63,391 nt of DNA from Gilliamella sp. wkB308 (GCF_001690185.1 NZ_LZGN01000017.1:1-63391); one strand, 5' to 3'. Shown: positions 27,105 through 37,521, counted from the first letter of the stretch. A program made the numbers and translations. Notes: generated from the letters alone by a model not told the origin.

Positions 27105-27652
27105 ACAGGAATATGTAAATTTTTGACTTCATAGCGAACACCTGACAAATTTAAATTACTAAAAAAGTAATCAATTTGGTCATGTGTGTATACCCCACTT
27201 ATCACGCTTTTTTTTAGTTTTACTTTTTTATTTTTAAAAGTTATAAATAATATATATATAGGATGCCATTTCCCTATCCATCTTATCCTTTTCCATAGTA
27301 TCCCTTTAGGTGGATACTTGAAATATTCGACCTTAATGATTTTAACTTCAAGATCTTGGCAAATTGGAATATAAATTTTTGGTCTAATTTTTCGTAAAAT
27401 AATAATGCTTTTCTTTGTGATATGGAAAGTTGGAGTCATGCATAGCCATGCTAAAATAGTAGCAGGAAAAAACCACACACCGTGAATTGAAAATAATAAT
27501 TCATCAACACCTATAAATAAATTTATAACAGCTAGAAAAATAAAAACTAATAACAAAAGAGACCAAAATAAAACACCAAAAGTCAGTGCTGTTGATATAA
27601 TATCCATAAAAGATTTTTTTAATGGTTTATTTTGTTTTCTTTTTGTATTCAT
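27101..27652 (-). CDS. Small membrane protein, unknown
   Basis: A 183-residue protein from the ATG at 27652 (a TTG at 27694 would add 14 residues; neither has a good ribosome site). Two hydrophobic segments lie at about 20-48 and 55-75, followed by a basic cytoplasmic domain of about 105 residues rich in Lys, Ile and Tyr. I do not recognise it. It is flanked by remnants and AT-rich noncoding DNA, which suggests a decaying accessory stretch between the RlaP genes and the trehalose operon. Confidence 0.6.
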   Translation of the reverse strand: MNTKRKQNKPLKKSFMDIISTALTFGVLFWSLLLLVFIFLAVINLFIGVDELLFSIHGVWFFPATILAWLCMTPTFHITKKSIIILRKIRPKIYIPICQDLEVKIIKVEYFKYPPKGILWKRIRWIGKWHPIYILFITFKNKKVKLKKSVISGVYTHDQIDYFFSNLNLSGVRYEVKNLHIPV

Positions 27653-28036
27653 TTTTACTATGTTTTTTAACGATGATAAATCTATTATTTTCAATGGAAT
27701 TATAATTTATTATTTTATAATAATTATTTTTAAATACCAAATTCTAAAAATCAAAATTATCCCAATGAATATGATTGAAAAATATTTTTTTAGTATAAAA
27801 CGAATGTATTATTACTCTATTTCTAGACAGCTTTACTAATTAGGTCATTTATCATAATTTCTATAATACTTTATCTTAAGATAACCCAATATTGATATTC
27901 ATCACTAATGCTAATTAATTACTGTTCAAGTGAGTATAGTTGACGTTCTGATAACCCGTTTTTTATAACAGGAAAGTTAGATTTACACATATTACCAATT
28001 ATTTAACGTGATTTAGAATGTCTATTGATTAACTAA
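27653..28036. other. AT-rich stretch without a gene
   Basis: About 380 bp of very AT-rich DNA upstream of the small membrane-protein gene. I see no gene, tRNA or strong hairpin. A promoter for the membrane-protein gene may lie in the first 100 bp, but no clear boxes stand out. Confidence 0.6.
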
Positions 28037-28210
28037 CATAAAGGAATTGATGACCCATATGAACTATCCACAACTTTCGATGAACAACTTATTATGGCGT
28101 TTCAATCAAAAAACCAACACAAGTGTTGGCATTTTCTTACTACCTTATTCGCTCAACAATTTTTTAATTCAATAGAACAAAATGATTTAGTGTATATCCT
28201 TGTAACCTGA
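28037..28210 (+). pseudogene. Short open frame, possible gene remnant
   Basis: Fifty-seven codons are open here without a proper start (HKGIDDPYELSTTFDEQLIM and on to NDLVYILVT). The composition is protein-like, which suggests the 3' tail of a lost gene just downstream of treC. No family is recognised and chance cannot be excluded. Confidence 0.25.
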
Positions 28211-28219
28211 TACAACCGT

Positions 28220-29893
28220 TTAACTATTTATATGCAACCAATACATAGCCTCATAAGGTTGTAACACCATTTCTGGCTTTAATATAGTTTGGTTTTCATA
28301 ATTACCTAGCAATCTTTGCCAATGACGATTTTCAAACCCATTAGGTAATTGCCATTTAACCGTATTTTCGGTCAGATTGGCTATCACGAGTAACGTTTGA
28401 TTATTCCAATGTCTGGCATAGCACCAACAATTAGCAACATCAGGCGTTAGATCTTGATAGTCACCGAAAATAAAGATCGGATACATTTTGCGTAATTTGA
28501 TTAAGGTTTGATAGCAATAGAAGATTGAATTGGGATCGTCAAGCGCTGCCTTAACATTGATTTTTGAATAATTATTTGCCACCTCAATCCAAGGTTTACC
28601 TTGGCTAAATCCGGCATTGGCAGTATGATCCCATTGCATTGGCGTTCGGCTATTGTCGCGTGACTTACTGGCAAGAATCGCTAACATGTCAGACTCTGAC
28701 ATACCTTCGGCAATTTTTTCTTGGTAGATGTTAAGACTTTCCACATCTTTATATTGCGAAATATGAGTAAAATGGGGATTTGTCATCCCGATCTCTTCAC
28801 CTTGATAAAGGTACGGTGTGCCTTGTAGTCCATAAAGAATCATCGCCAGCATTTTAGCTGATTCGCTGTGATATTGATCTTCATTACCTAAACGTGACAC
28901 AATACGAGGTTGATCGTGATTACACCAGAAAATTGCATTCCACGCCTTACCGTGCATACCCTTTTGCCAATAGCCAAGTATTTTTTTGAGTTCAAGTAAA
29001 TCGGGCTTAGCCAGCGTCCATTTTTCCCCATTTGGATAATCAATTTTTAAATGATGAAAATTAAACGTCATTGTCAACTCTTTACCATCCAATGCGGCAT
29101 ATTTTTGACAGTTTTCTAATGTAGTGGATGACATTTCGCCCACTGTTTTTAAACCATTAGGTAGGAAAACATCTCGGCTTATCTCTTGCAAAAATTCGTG
29201 TATTTTGGGGCCGTCTGTATAATATTTTCGACCGTCCCCTTGGACATCATCCGGAAAGTCTTGCTGTTTAGAGACCAAATTAATCACATCCAGCCTTAAT
29301 GCATCGACGCCTTTATCCGCCCAAAATTGACACACATTTTTAATCTCTTGGCGTACGGTTGGATTTTCCCAATTGAGATCGGCTTGCTGTTTTGCGAACA
29401 GGTGTAAATAGTATTGTCCTGATTGCTCATGCCACTGCCAAGCGTTACCGCCAAATTTTGACCGCCAATTGTTGGGTTCTGAGCCGTCAGCTTTGGCATC
29501 TTTCCAAATATAAAACGATCGAAAAGGACTGGTTTTATCTAAGGCAGATTTAAACCATGGATGCTCTGTTGAAGTATGGTTAAATACCATATCCATCATA
29601 ATACGGATATCACGTTCATGCGCTTGCTTAACCAATAATTCAAAGTCGTCCATCGTGCCATAAGCCGGATCAATATCATAATAATCCGATACATCATAAC
29701 CATTATCAACTTGCGGAGAGGGATAAATTGGCGTTAACCAAATCGCACTAATGCCCAGATTTTTAAGATAATCCAATCGGCTTATAATGCCTAATAAATC
29801 TCCCGTTGAACCAGTACCACTGGCTTGAAAACTTTTGGGATAGATTTGATAAATAGTACCATTTTGCCACCAAGGGATTTCGTTCGTATTCAT
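28220..29893 (-). CDS. treC: Trehalose-6-phosphate hydrolase
   Basis: A 557-residue GH13 enzyme that splits trehalose-6-phosphate into glucose and glucose-6-phosphate in the cytoplasm. The N-terminus PWWQNGTIYQIYPKSFQ is typical of the family. The catalytic set is the Asp of DALRLDVINLV near 201, the Glu of TVGEMSS near 253 and the Asp of NHDQPR near 325. It is the second gene after treB (75-bp gap) and directly supports growth on trehalose, the main insect blood sugar. Length is normal (E. coli 551). Confidence 0.95.
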   Translation of the reverse strand: MNTNEIPWWQNGTIYQIYPKSFQASGTGSTGDLLGIISRLDYLKNLGISAIWLTPIYPSPQVDNGYDVSDYYDIDPAYGTMDDFELLVKQAHERDIRIMMDMVFNHTSTEHPWFKSALDKTSPFRSFYIWKDAKADGSEPNNWRSKFGGNAWQWHEQSGQYYLHLFAKQQADLNWENPTVRQEIKNVCQFWADKGVDALRLDVINLVSKQQDFPDDVQGDGRKYYTDGPKIHEFLQEISRDVFLPNGLKTVGEMSSTTLENCQKYAALDGKELTMTFNFHHLKIDYPNGEKWTLAKPDLLELKKILGYWQKGMHGKAWNAIFWCNHDQPRIVSRLGNEDQYHSESAKMLAMILYGLQGTPYLYQGEEIGMTNPHFTHISQYKDVESLNIYQEKIAEGMSESDMLAILASKSRDNSRTPMQWDHTANAGFSQGKPWIEVANNYSKINVKAALDDPNSIFYCYQTLIKLRKMYPIFIFGDYQDLTPDVANCWCYARHWNNQTLLVIANLTENTVKWQLPNGFENRHWQRLLGNYENQTILKPEMVLQPYEAMYWLHINS

Positions 29894-29968
29894 TGTTTGC
29901 TCTTAATTATTCATCTGTCATAAATTAACCGTTCCATAATTGAACGGTTAACGGTTATTGAATCGTGT

Positions 29969-31396
29969 TTAGCGAATATCTAACGTACCTTTTTTCAATT
30001 TTATTTTATAAACAACTGATGTTAAAACAATAGGTACGACAATTGCCACAATCATAGCTAATGCATAAATTCCCCAATAAATCGGTTTAATGGATAAAAT
30101 ACCAGGTAATCCACCCACACCTATACCATTAGATAATACACCATGTAAACCACAGATTAACCCAGCACTCGCCGCTCCAATCATGGCGCAGAACATTGGG
30201 AATTTATAGCGTAAGTTGATACCGTACATAGCTGGCTCAGTTACACCTAGGTAACCTGATATCGCAGCCGGTATGGAAACTTCACGCTCATTATGTTTTT
30301 TACTGATTAGAATGATGCCAACAACGGCTGAAGCTTGAGCAATATTGGATAAGGCAATAATTGGCCAAATCGGTGTACCACCCATACTATGTGTCATCTG
30401 CATATCGATAGCTAATGTAGTATGATGAATTCCTGTAATAACCAAAGGTGCATAGAAGAATCCAAAAATAGCCGAACCAATGAAGGCATAATCACCCGTC
30501 ATTAGGTATTTAACCACATAAGCAATACCATTGCCCAACATTCGTCCGATTGGTCCTAAAAGAAAATGTGCAAGGACGACGGCTAATAGTATTGATACAA
30601 TTGGTACAATCACTAAAGTTAGGTAATTAGGGACAATTCTACGTAATCGAGTTTCAATCCATCCTAACGCTAAACCGGCAAAAATAGATGGAATCACTTG
30701 TGCTTGATAGCCGACTTTTTGAATCGTAAACCAACCAAAATCCCACACTTCGGGAATCTTTTTCCCTAGATCATAAGCAGTCATCAGTTGTGGGGAAACC
30801 AATGTTATCCCTAAAACAATCCCTAACACAGGGGAACCGCCCATTTTTTTGACTGTAGACCAGCATATGGCTACTGGTAGAAAGTTGAAAATCGCTTCAC
30901 AAGGTAACCAAAGAAAACTATGAATAGGTACCAACCAAGTATAAGTGTCAGTAAGTGGTTTATCATTTATAGTTGGCATGTCACCAATCACGTTACGTAA
31001 GCCGAGTAATAATCCCCCCGCAATCAGTGCGGGTAATAATGGCACAAAAATTTCAGCTAAATTTGAAATTAAGCGTTCAAACCATGACATATTTTTTTTA
31101 GCTGAGGCTTTTGTTTGCTCTTTAGTCGCTTCATCAATATTTAATCGATCAATCAATAATTTGTAATAACTATCAACATCCGTTCCAATAATAACTTGAA
31201 ACTGCCCAGCATTATTAAAACACCCTTTTACAAAAGGTAATCCCTCTATGGCTTTTATATTGGCTAATTTGGGATCAGACAGTGCAAATCTTAATCGTGT
31301 TAAACAGTGAGTAACACTCGCAATATTTTCTTTTCCACCCACACAATCAATTAATGCGGTTATCGATTCTGAGGCGATATTAGGATCTTTAGCCAT
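29969..31396 (-). CDS. treB: Trehalose-specific PTS enzyme IIBC
   Basis: A 475-residue inner-membrane transporter that phosphorylates trehalose during uptake. The IIB domain is N-terminal with the phosphorylated Cys in SVTHCLTRLRF, followed by a IIC domain with about ten membrane helices (motif GITEP-like LGVTEPAMYGINL near 400). There is no IIA domain, so it depends on the general glucose IIA (Crr), as in E. coli. The ATG at 31396 was chosen because GGGAG precedes it; a TTG two codons earlier is less likely. It leads the treBC operon. Confidence 0.95.
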   Translation of the reverse strand: MAKDPNIASESITALIDCVGGKENIASVTHCLTRLRFALSDPKLANIKAIEGLPFVKGCFNNAGQFQVIIGTDVDSYYKLLIDRLNIDEATKEQTKASAKKNMSWFERLISNLAEIFVPLLPALIAGGLLLGLRNVIGDMPTINDKPLTDTYTWLVPIHSFLWLPCEAIFNFLPVAICWSTVKKMGGSPVLGIVLGITLVSPQLMTAYDLGKKIPEVWDFGWFTIQKVGYQAQVIPSIFAGLALGWIETRLRRIVPNYLTLVIVPIVSILLAVVLAHFLLGPIGRMLGNGIAYVVKYLMTGDYAFIGSAIFGFFYAPLVITGIHHTTLAIDMQMTHSMGGTPIWPIIALSNIAQASAVVGIILISKKHNEREVSIPAAISGYLGVTEPAMYGINLRYKFPMFCAMIGAASAGLICGLHGVLSNGIGVGGLPGILSIKPIYWGIYALAMIVAIVVPIVLTSVVYKIKLKKGTLDIR

Positions 31397-31499
31397 CTCC
31401 AAGTCTCCCTATCATAGATATTTAGCTGAATTAGCTATTAATACATTGGCTATGTTTGAATTAGGATTTAGCATAGATTGAAAAAGACAAACAATAAAT

Positions 31500-31511
31500 G
31501 GGAACGTTCCC
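31500..31511. promoter_or_regulatory. TreR operator
   Basis: A perfect palindrome GGGAACGTTCCC, the form of site bound by the trehalose repressor TreR (LacI family), lies 104 bp upstream of treB and 59 bp from the end of treR. Repression of treBC is relieved by trehalose-6-phosphate in the known system. Confidence 0.85.
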
Positions 31512-31515
31512 TATT

Positions 31516-31531
31516 TGTGATTGATCTCACA
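31516..31531. promoter_or_regulatory. CRP (cAMP receptor protein) binding site
   Basis: TGTGATTGATCTCACA is a perfect match to TGTGA-N6-TCACA. It lies 4 bp upstream of the TreR operator relative to treB, so treBC is expected to need CRP-cAMP and to be subject to catabolite control. Confidence 0.85.
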
Positions 31532-31569
31532 TAAATAATAAAAACTATAATAATTTTAAATTGTTATCG

Positions 31570-32538
31570 CTATTTATTAACAGCCAGTTGGCAAGGGATA
31601 GTCACCGTTTTGAGTTCAACTTCATCGGTTAACATTCGGAGTAATTCATGAGCGGTATAAGTTCCAGCTTTATCAAAACCTAACTCCACAGATAACGTTT
31701 GTGGAAAAAGAAAACGGAGCAATTCACTCTGTCCGATACTCGCAACAATGGTATTATTAAGTTGCTTTTCATGAAGATATTTATGCAAACCTAACGCAAG
31801 CGTTTCAGTCGCACAAACAATAGCAGAAGGTGATGATTTAATGACTGTTTGAGCAAGATGATAGCCTGACAGGTAACTTAAGTTTCCTAAACAAGCATTA
31901 GGGGTGATTTGATGAAGCTGACAAAAATCCAGATAAGCTTGATAACGTAGCGCACCGGTAGTTTGGTCTTGTTGTTCAATACCAATAAAAGCAATATTAC
32001 GCTGTTTTTGTTGATGATATAAATGCTCAAGTAAGTGAGTTACTGCACCGATATCATCGTAACAAACACACATATGATTAGGGAATGAACGAGCAATAAC
32101 CACACTCTTATTTTGCCAGAAAGACAATACTCCCTTATCCAATCCTGTAAAGGCAAAAACCACGACACCGTCAGCCTGCTTATCTTTCAACATGGCTAAA
32201 TGTTCTTCAACCTTTTCAACATTAAATTGGCTTTCCATAATAATCGGATCATAGCCATGTTGATAAAATATTGGCAGCATACTACTGACAGCTTGATTTT
32301 CAGACATCGACTCAAGACGAGTAACAATAATACCAATCACTTTATTACCATAACCTCGCATTGCTCTTGCAGATTTAGACGGCGTAAATTGATATTGTTC
32401 AATAATGGCATTGACTTTATTACGTGTTGCTTCTTTCACCATTGGGTCATGGTTAATTACTCTTGAAACCGTTGATTTGCTTACTCCGCTAAGTTTGGCA
32501 ATATCCTTAATGGTTAAGTGGCTCGATGACTTGCTCAT
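31570..32538 (-). CDS. treR: Trehalose operon repressor
   Basis: A 322-residue LacI-family repressor. The N-terminal helix-turn-helix is LTIKDIAKLSGVSKSTVSRV with the hinge helix SKSARAMRG near 56; the rest is the sugar-phosphate-binding core. It is the first gene upstream of treB in the same direction, as in E. coli (315 residues). Its site lies in the treR-treB gap. It has about 200 bp of upstream DNA shared with the divergent secreted-protein gene. Confidence 0.93.
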   Translation of the reverse strand: MSKSSSHLTIKDIAKLSGVSKSTVSRVINHDPMVKEATRNKVNAIIEQYQFTPSKSARAMRGYGNKVIGIIVTRLESMSENQAVSSMLPIFYQHGYDPIIMESQFNVEKVEEHLAMLKDKQADGVVVFAFTGLDKGVLSFWQNKSVVIARSFPNHMCVCYDDIGAVTHLLEHLYHQQKQRNIAFIGIEQQDQTTGALRYQAYLDFCQLHQITPNACLGNLSYLSGYHLAQTVIKSSPSAIVCATETLALGLHKYLHEKQLNNTIVASIGQSELLRFLFPQTLSVELGFDKAGTYTAHELLRMLTDEVELKTVTIPCQLAVNK

Positions 32539-32744
32539 AATAATTTTGCTGAATAAAGATCAATAAAATTATAGTAATATAGTTTCAACAAAATTGCGAT
32601 ACGGTAGCTGTTTGGATGATATTAAAAATCATGAAATATTGGTATACCTAAATTAATGTCTAATGGTAGAATCAGGTTAAAATTTAACAGGTCATTAGTA
32701 GTACTGTTTAACTCAATATCTCACTTTACGACAAGCGATTAAAC

Positions 32745-33293
32745 ATGAAAAAATTATATTTACTGTTAGGTTATATCTTATTTTTTGTCAGTTTATCCGG
32801 ACACGCATCAAGTAATGTCACCAAAATAGCTACCGTTAAAGAACAATTTAAAACTGCTCTATTATGTCAATCAAAGCCTTTTGCCATCGAAGATAAAAAA
32901 ATCATTGCTGAACTTGAAAAACAAAAAATTACCATAAAAAACAAACAACAAGATAATATCACTGGAATCGAATACCATTTTAAGCAACCTATCAAAATCA
33001 AGAATGTATGGGTGAATATGATTCGTTATGAAAGCGATAATTTTGTCACATCTTTTTATGCTAAAGCCAAAGGGGATATGCACAAGTTCGCTAAATTGAT
33101 TGGTGCTAACACTATATTGCGTAGCTGTGAAGAACCCATTCCTTTGAATGATACAGACATATACCGAAAAGATATTACCCCTATTACGGACAATAAACTT
33201 TACCCTGATACTATAATTATTGGTCAGGATAATGACTCAAAACCGAATGATTTTTATTTTATTTGTTCTAAAGTTGAGGCTAATGAGCCTTAA
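32745..33293 (+). CDS. Secreted/periplasmic protein, unknown
   Basis: A 182-residue protein with a clear signal peptide (MKKLYLLLGYILFFVSLSGHA, cleavage near 22). Two cysteines (CQSKPF and RSCEEP) and a third near the end (FICSK) could form disulfides. The mature part is Lys/Asp-rich with a beta-strand pattern. No family is recognised. It stands alone, divergent from treR, and no terminator is obvious after it. Confidence 0.75.
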   Translation: MKKLYLLLGYILFFVSLSGHASSNVTKIATVKEQFKTALLCQSKPFAIEDKKIIAELEKQKITIKNKQQDNITGIEYHFKQPIKIKNVWVNMIRYESDNFVTSFYAKAKGDMHKFAKLIGANTILRSCEEPIPLNDTDIYRKDITPITDNKLYPDTIIIGQDNDSKPNDFYFICSKVEANEP

Positions 33294-33469
33294 TTTTTTG
33301 CTTAATGAATATTATCCTATTAATTTATTTATATTATGTTATGCACTTGTCTTAAACACTGAGCAACATTGGTAATGTGTGAATTTCATATTAGGTGGTA
33401 CTTGGTTATAAACTTTTCGATTGAATGCATCAATTCATTCTAATGGTGTCGAATCTTGATGCAGATTGC

Positions 33470-34561
33470 TTATGTACTTTGAGCCAATAAAGATAGCAAA
33501 CACTCTTTAATTCTCATGTTTGCTTGACTTAAATCAATCGTACAAAAAAATAGCTGATGATTTTGAATGGTAGTATATTCATTAATCGATTGATTTGTTG
33601 TTGGATATAACAGCATACCTGATGCAGAATAGGATAATCGGTCATCACTTCTTTCTTGACTTCTTACATAAGCATAAAGTTGGTACAAATGATCTGTCTT
33701 AAAAGAAAATTTGTTATGATTAAAAATTGAGGTACATTTAGTATCCACAATTAAGCGAGAATGAGTTTTGTTATTTTCTATAATTAAATCGGTGATCATT
33801 TCTGGCATAAACTGTCCAATGTTGTCCGTCGATTGGGTACATTGCCATTTAAACCTTTTTCCCGACTCGATTTGCCATTCATTTGGATCGAGATTAACCC
33901 GATAAAAACCAATTACCGCTTTCTCAAATAATGCTCTTAACCACTGATCAGTTTTCTCCAACGTATTAAGTGTTTCTTTACCGAATAATTCTGTTGGAAT
34001 AGATAAACTATGAACCAATTTAGCCACCGAAACTAATAGATTATCATGAGGATTTGATCGATTGAACTGATCGATAACAGGGTTGTAATAGTTAGATTTA
34101 CCGATTTTTAACTCTTTAAAACGATTGGTTATTTGTTTGCATTGCTTAATCAATTTATCATTATTTAATTGCCTTAATAAAACATGAGCAGCACCATGAA
34201 TATATTGATTTTTGGGTGTATTATTTGTTAATCCATCATATCGACAATGGATTTTACCTTTTTCAAGTAATAATTTACGTGCGGTTATTAAATAATCAAT
34301 TTTCCCTCTAACACGTGTTAAAACTTGCTTTTTAGGTTGATAACTGTTAGATAATGAATAACGCAATCCTTTGTGTACTGCCTTGCAATAAATCTCAGCA
34401 GCCAGCTCAACAATTTTTTCAGGATTTTCTTCAAAATTTATTCGCTGCTGTTTATCAAGCTCTTTATAATAATCTGATGCATACAATAAAAGTAACCATA
34501 TGTTTTTAATAGGTATTTTATTTAATGTGGTATTTTGTCTTGTTGTCGATTCAGTATTCAT
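33470..34561 (-). CDS. mcrC: McrC-type nuclease subunit of modification-dependent restriction
   Basis: A 363-residue McrC protein. The N-terminus PIKNIWLLLLYASDYY is the family signature. The C-terminal PD-(D/E)xK nuclease core is visible as ITDLIIEN then RLIVDTKCTS near 265-280. It is the endonuclease partner of McrB and cuts DNA carrying modified cytosine. It starts 5 bp after the mcrB stop in the same operon. Length is close to that of E. coli McrC (348). Confidence 0.92.
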   Translation of the reverse strand: MNTESTTRQNTTLNKIPIKNIWLLLLYASDYYKELDKQQRINFEENPEKIVELAAEIYCKAVHKGLRYSLSNSYQPKKQVLTRVRGKIDYLITARKLLLEKGKIHCRYDGLTNNTPKNQYIHGAAHVLLRQLNNDKLIKQCKQITNRFKELKIGKSNYYNPVIDQFNRSNPHDNLLVSVAKLVHSLSIPTELFGKETLNTLEKTDQWLRALFEKAVIGFYRVNLDPNEWQIESGKRFKWQCTQSTDNIGQFMPEMITDLIIENNKTHSRLIVDTKCTSIFNHNKFSFKTDHLYQLYAYVRSQERSDDRLSYSASGMLLYPTTNQSINEYTTIQNHQLFFCTIDLSQANMRIKECLLSLLAQST

Positions 34562-34566
34562 TGAAA

Positions 34567-36987
34567 TTATTTATATGCAATCTTAATAAGTTTCATTGCT
34601 TTGTTAAGTTTATCTTTTTCATCAAACCAATACTCTTCCAATAAAGGTTTAATTTCTGTATCAATAATATTTTGATACCAAACTAAACCTTCACTTTTCG
34701 GTATAGCTCTATGATGAGTTAAATAACTATGACCAATAGCAAAAGCACTTCCTAACATTCTATCTTGAGCAATGAATTCATTTAATTCATTCATTCTTTC
34801 TCTTATTTCTTCTAAAAGCTTACTATTGAGCCCTGTTTTTTTAATCATATAGCGTAACCATTTTTCTGAAAAATTAGGATCTAAAGTAAAAAACGCAAAA
34901 CGTCGACGTAATGCAAAATCGACTAATGCTAAAGATCGATCCGCTATATTCATCGTACCAATGACATATAAGTTATCGGGAATATATATTCCGTTTTCTT
35001 GTTCACGGCGATAGGTCAATTCTAATGCTTCACTCGGTATTCGCTTATCAGCTTCAAGCAGCGTTAGCATTTCACCAAAAATCTGTGCCGGATTACCTCG
35101 ATTAATTTCTTCAATAACCATAACATATTTAGATTGAGGATCATTTCTGGCTTGATGAATTATCTCCAAAAATGGACCATCGATCAGCGCTAACTTACCT
35201 TCACTGGTAGGGCGAAAACCACGAATAAAATCTTCATAAGATAGATTAGGATGAAATTGAATTGCTCGAATATTATTTGAATCTTTATAACCAATAATAA
35301 TATTAGCTAACCTTTTAGCTAACCAAGTTTTACCTGTACCAGGCGGGCCTTGTAAAATGATATTTTTCTTTTTTGTTATACTGGATATCATTTGTTGCAA
35401 TTGCTGTTTATCGATAAAACAGTCTTCTTGAATTAAATTTTTTAATGTATAAGGATGCCTAACAAATAATGGATCATCAATTAATGGTGCATCAATATCT
35501 GGTTCATTTTCCATGATTTCTCCTCTTTTTCCATCAATATTATGATTAAGTAACCGATATTTACCATTCCCCAAAAACTGAAAAAATTTTTTATCTTTCA
35601 TTCGTTGTAAAGTGTAAGTTAACAAGTTACTTGTAACTCTATTATTTGGAAATTCCTCCTCAAGTTGTTGTCCGTATTTATCCAGCAACTCTTTACAATT
35701 AAAAACATTACTTCCGTTATCTTGGCAAAGCTCTTGGATGAATTGTAATAATATAATTTGCCATTGATTATTAGATGCTAAATTTTCATTAATTAATGTG
35801 CGATTTTCATATTTACGTAGTGCAGTGAAATAAAGCTCAGGAAAAGAGTGAATAGGAAAGTAATCTTCGTTAAATCTCATTGCTAAATCATCGAGCAATT
35901 TTAGGTAAACATTACCATTAAAATGCTCTTTAGATAATCGATCATCTTTTATCAACTCCAATTCATCAGTAAGATAAGTTTTTGAAGCCTTATCCAATAC
36001 GACATAGGCGTGAGGACGAATCCAAAATAAACCACTTGTTAATTGCCATGGAAAATATGACTGCGACATGATCAAGTCAAATTTTTGTTCAAACTCATCT
36101 CGATAGTTTTCATCAGCATTAGAAAACTTCAGTGCAGTAGCATAAAATTCCCACAAATTATCAATCTCTTGTTGTTGATTTTCAGAGTTGGTAAAAAACC
36201 AAGACAATTGATTATTAAGTAATGGTATGCCCTCAAAAGAGTTAGGGACGGATTCTTCAATATTAAGAAATTCAGCCCACTTTTTTGCAATTTCTATTCT
36301 TGTCGTTTCTTTAATATGTCGATTAAATGTTCCTAATGCAGTAAATGGACAAATATCCTGTAAACCTTTATCGAGTAAATAAGAAAGCTTAAACTCGGTG
36401 GCCAGCTGATTGACAAATTCCATTAATATTGAACGTTTGCTTTTGTCTAGATAAATTAATAAATTATCTGCAATAGCTTCATAAAAACGTACCCAACTGA
36501 ACAATTGGGTACGATTGGCAACATCACCATAACGTGATCGCCAATAAGGCGCATTCCGAAAATAGTCAATATCCTGTGGTTCATTATAGAAAGTAAAATT
36601 GATTAATTGTTTTGATAACCATTCATCATCTTTAACACTCCAAATAGTGGCTATATTGGTATAGAAAAACCATTTTTTATTTAGATTCCCTTTTTGCCAA
36701 TTAACTTTTAATAACTTTCCATCACCATAATTTTTTGTCACAATGCCGGTTGCTTTAATCTCCATGACCGAAACAGCTTGACCTTTATTATCAAAAGGTA
36801 AATTCTTTTTTAAGTTATAAGTGGATTTAATCGCAACTCGATCACCAACTGAAATGGTACGTACGGTATTTAAGTATTTATTATCGTAACCATTTTCCCA
36901 AATACCTAATCTAACAAAACGTTCTGTTTGGTCTTCACCACCATTAAACTTAGCGCTTAAAAACCAATATGTTTTTATTGCTTCCAA
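34567..36987 (-). CDS. mcrB: McrB-type AAA+ GTPase subunit
   Basis: An 806-residue protein. Residues 1-120 look like an EVE/PUA-like reader domain (YWFLSAKFNGGEDQTERFV then an SVGDRVAIKS strand) that could bind the modified base. A long middle region follows (about 130-510). The AAA+ motor has Walker A LQGPPGTGKTWLA near 547, Walker B VMVIEEINRG, the McrB-type GTMNIADRSLALVD and the arginine-rich LRRRFAFF near 690. With McrC it forms a GTP-driven nuclease. The start is taken at the TTG 36987, with AAAGGA six bases before it; a TTG at 37002 is the alternative. Confidence 0.9.
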   Translation of the reverse strand: MEAIKTYWFLSAKFNGGEDQTERFVRLGIWENGYDNKYLNTVRTISVGDRVAIKSTYNLKKNLPFDNKGQAVSVMEIKATGIVTKNYGDGKLLKVNWQKGNLNKKWFFYTNIATIWSVKDDEWLSKQLINFTFYNEPQDIDYFRNAPYWRSRYGDVANRTQLFSWVRFYEAIADNLLIYLDKSKRSILMEFVNQLATEFKLSYLLDKGLQDICPFTALGTFNRHIKETTRIEIAKKWAEFLNIEESVPNSFEGIPLLNNQLSWFFTNSENQQQEIDNLWEFYATALKFSNADENYRDEFEQKFDLIMSQSYFPWQLTSGLFWIRPHAYVVLDKASKTYLTDELELIKDDRLSKEHFNGNVYLKLLDDLAMRFNEDYFPIHSFPELYFTALRKYENRTLINENLASNNQWQIILLQFIQELCQDNGSNVFNCKELLDKYGQQLEEEFPNNRVTSNLLTYTLQRMKDKKFFQFLGNGKYRLLNHNIDGKRGEIMENEPDIDAPLIDDPLFVRHPYTLKNLIQEDCFIDKQQLQQMISSITKKKNIILQGPPGTGKTWLAKRLANIIIGYKDSNNIRAIQFHPNLSYEDFIRGFRPTSEGKLALIDGPFLEIIHQARNDPQSKYVMVIEEINRGNPAQIFGEMLTLLEADKRIPSEALELTYRREQENGIYIPDNLYVIGTMNIADRSLALVDFALRRRFAFFTLDPNFSEKWLRYMIKKTGLNSKLLEEIRERMNELNEFIAQDRMLGSAFAIGHSYLTHHRAIPKSEGLVWYQNIIDTEIKPLLEEYWFDEKDKLNKAMKLIKIAYK

Positions 36988-37185
36988 TATTTTTCCTTTC
37001 AAAAGTAGATAATCTATTGTAAAGATAAATTTTAGAAACGAAGTTTAACTTAAAACAAGATAAAAAAGTGAACAAATCTAATTAAATATGTGATACAGGT
37101 CAAATTTTCAAAAAAAATACTTAAATAACCATTAATATCATTAAATATAATTGACAAAAAATAGCTTTTTATTCATGTTAAAAAC

Positions 37186-37521
37186 CTATTTCTTAACACA
37201 CTGCCTTAACTTATAAGCACTTCCCCACTCTAACATGGCGTCATGCACTTGTTTTAAACTTTGTCCAACATCGGTTAAAGTATATTCCACTTTCGGTGGT
37301 ACTTGGGCATAGACTTTGCGATGAATTAATCCGTTTTTTTCCATGGCACGTAGGTGCTGGGTTAACACTTTTTGCGATATTCCGTCTAAGGATTTTTTTA
37401 ATTCTCCAAAGCGTTTTGTACCTGTTAATAAATCACGAACAATTAAGACTTTCCATTTATCGCCCATTAACATAAGCGTAGTTTCGACTGGACAAGGGGG
37501 TAAATTTTCATTGAGAGACAT
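37186..37521 (-). CDS. HxlR-family transcriptional regulator
   Basis: A 111-residue winged-helix regulator. CPVETTLMLMGDKWKVLIVR at the start, with the conserved Cys near 9, and QKVLTQHLRAMEKNGLI in the recognition helix are typical. Members often sense reactive electrophiles or quinones through the N-terminal Cys. It is divergent from an NAD(P)-binding oxidoreductase with a 187-bp gap, a common arrangement in which the regulator controls the enzyme. Partly symmetric GGTAACTA/TAGTACC sequences in that gap may be the operator, but this is weak. Confidence 0.92.
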   Translation of the reverse strand: MSLNENLPPCPVETTLMLMGDKWKVLIVRDLLTGTKRFGELKKSLDGISQKVLTQHLRAMEKNGLIHRKVYAQVPPKVEYTLTDVGQSLKQVHDAMLEWGSAYKLRQCVKK

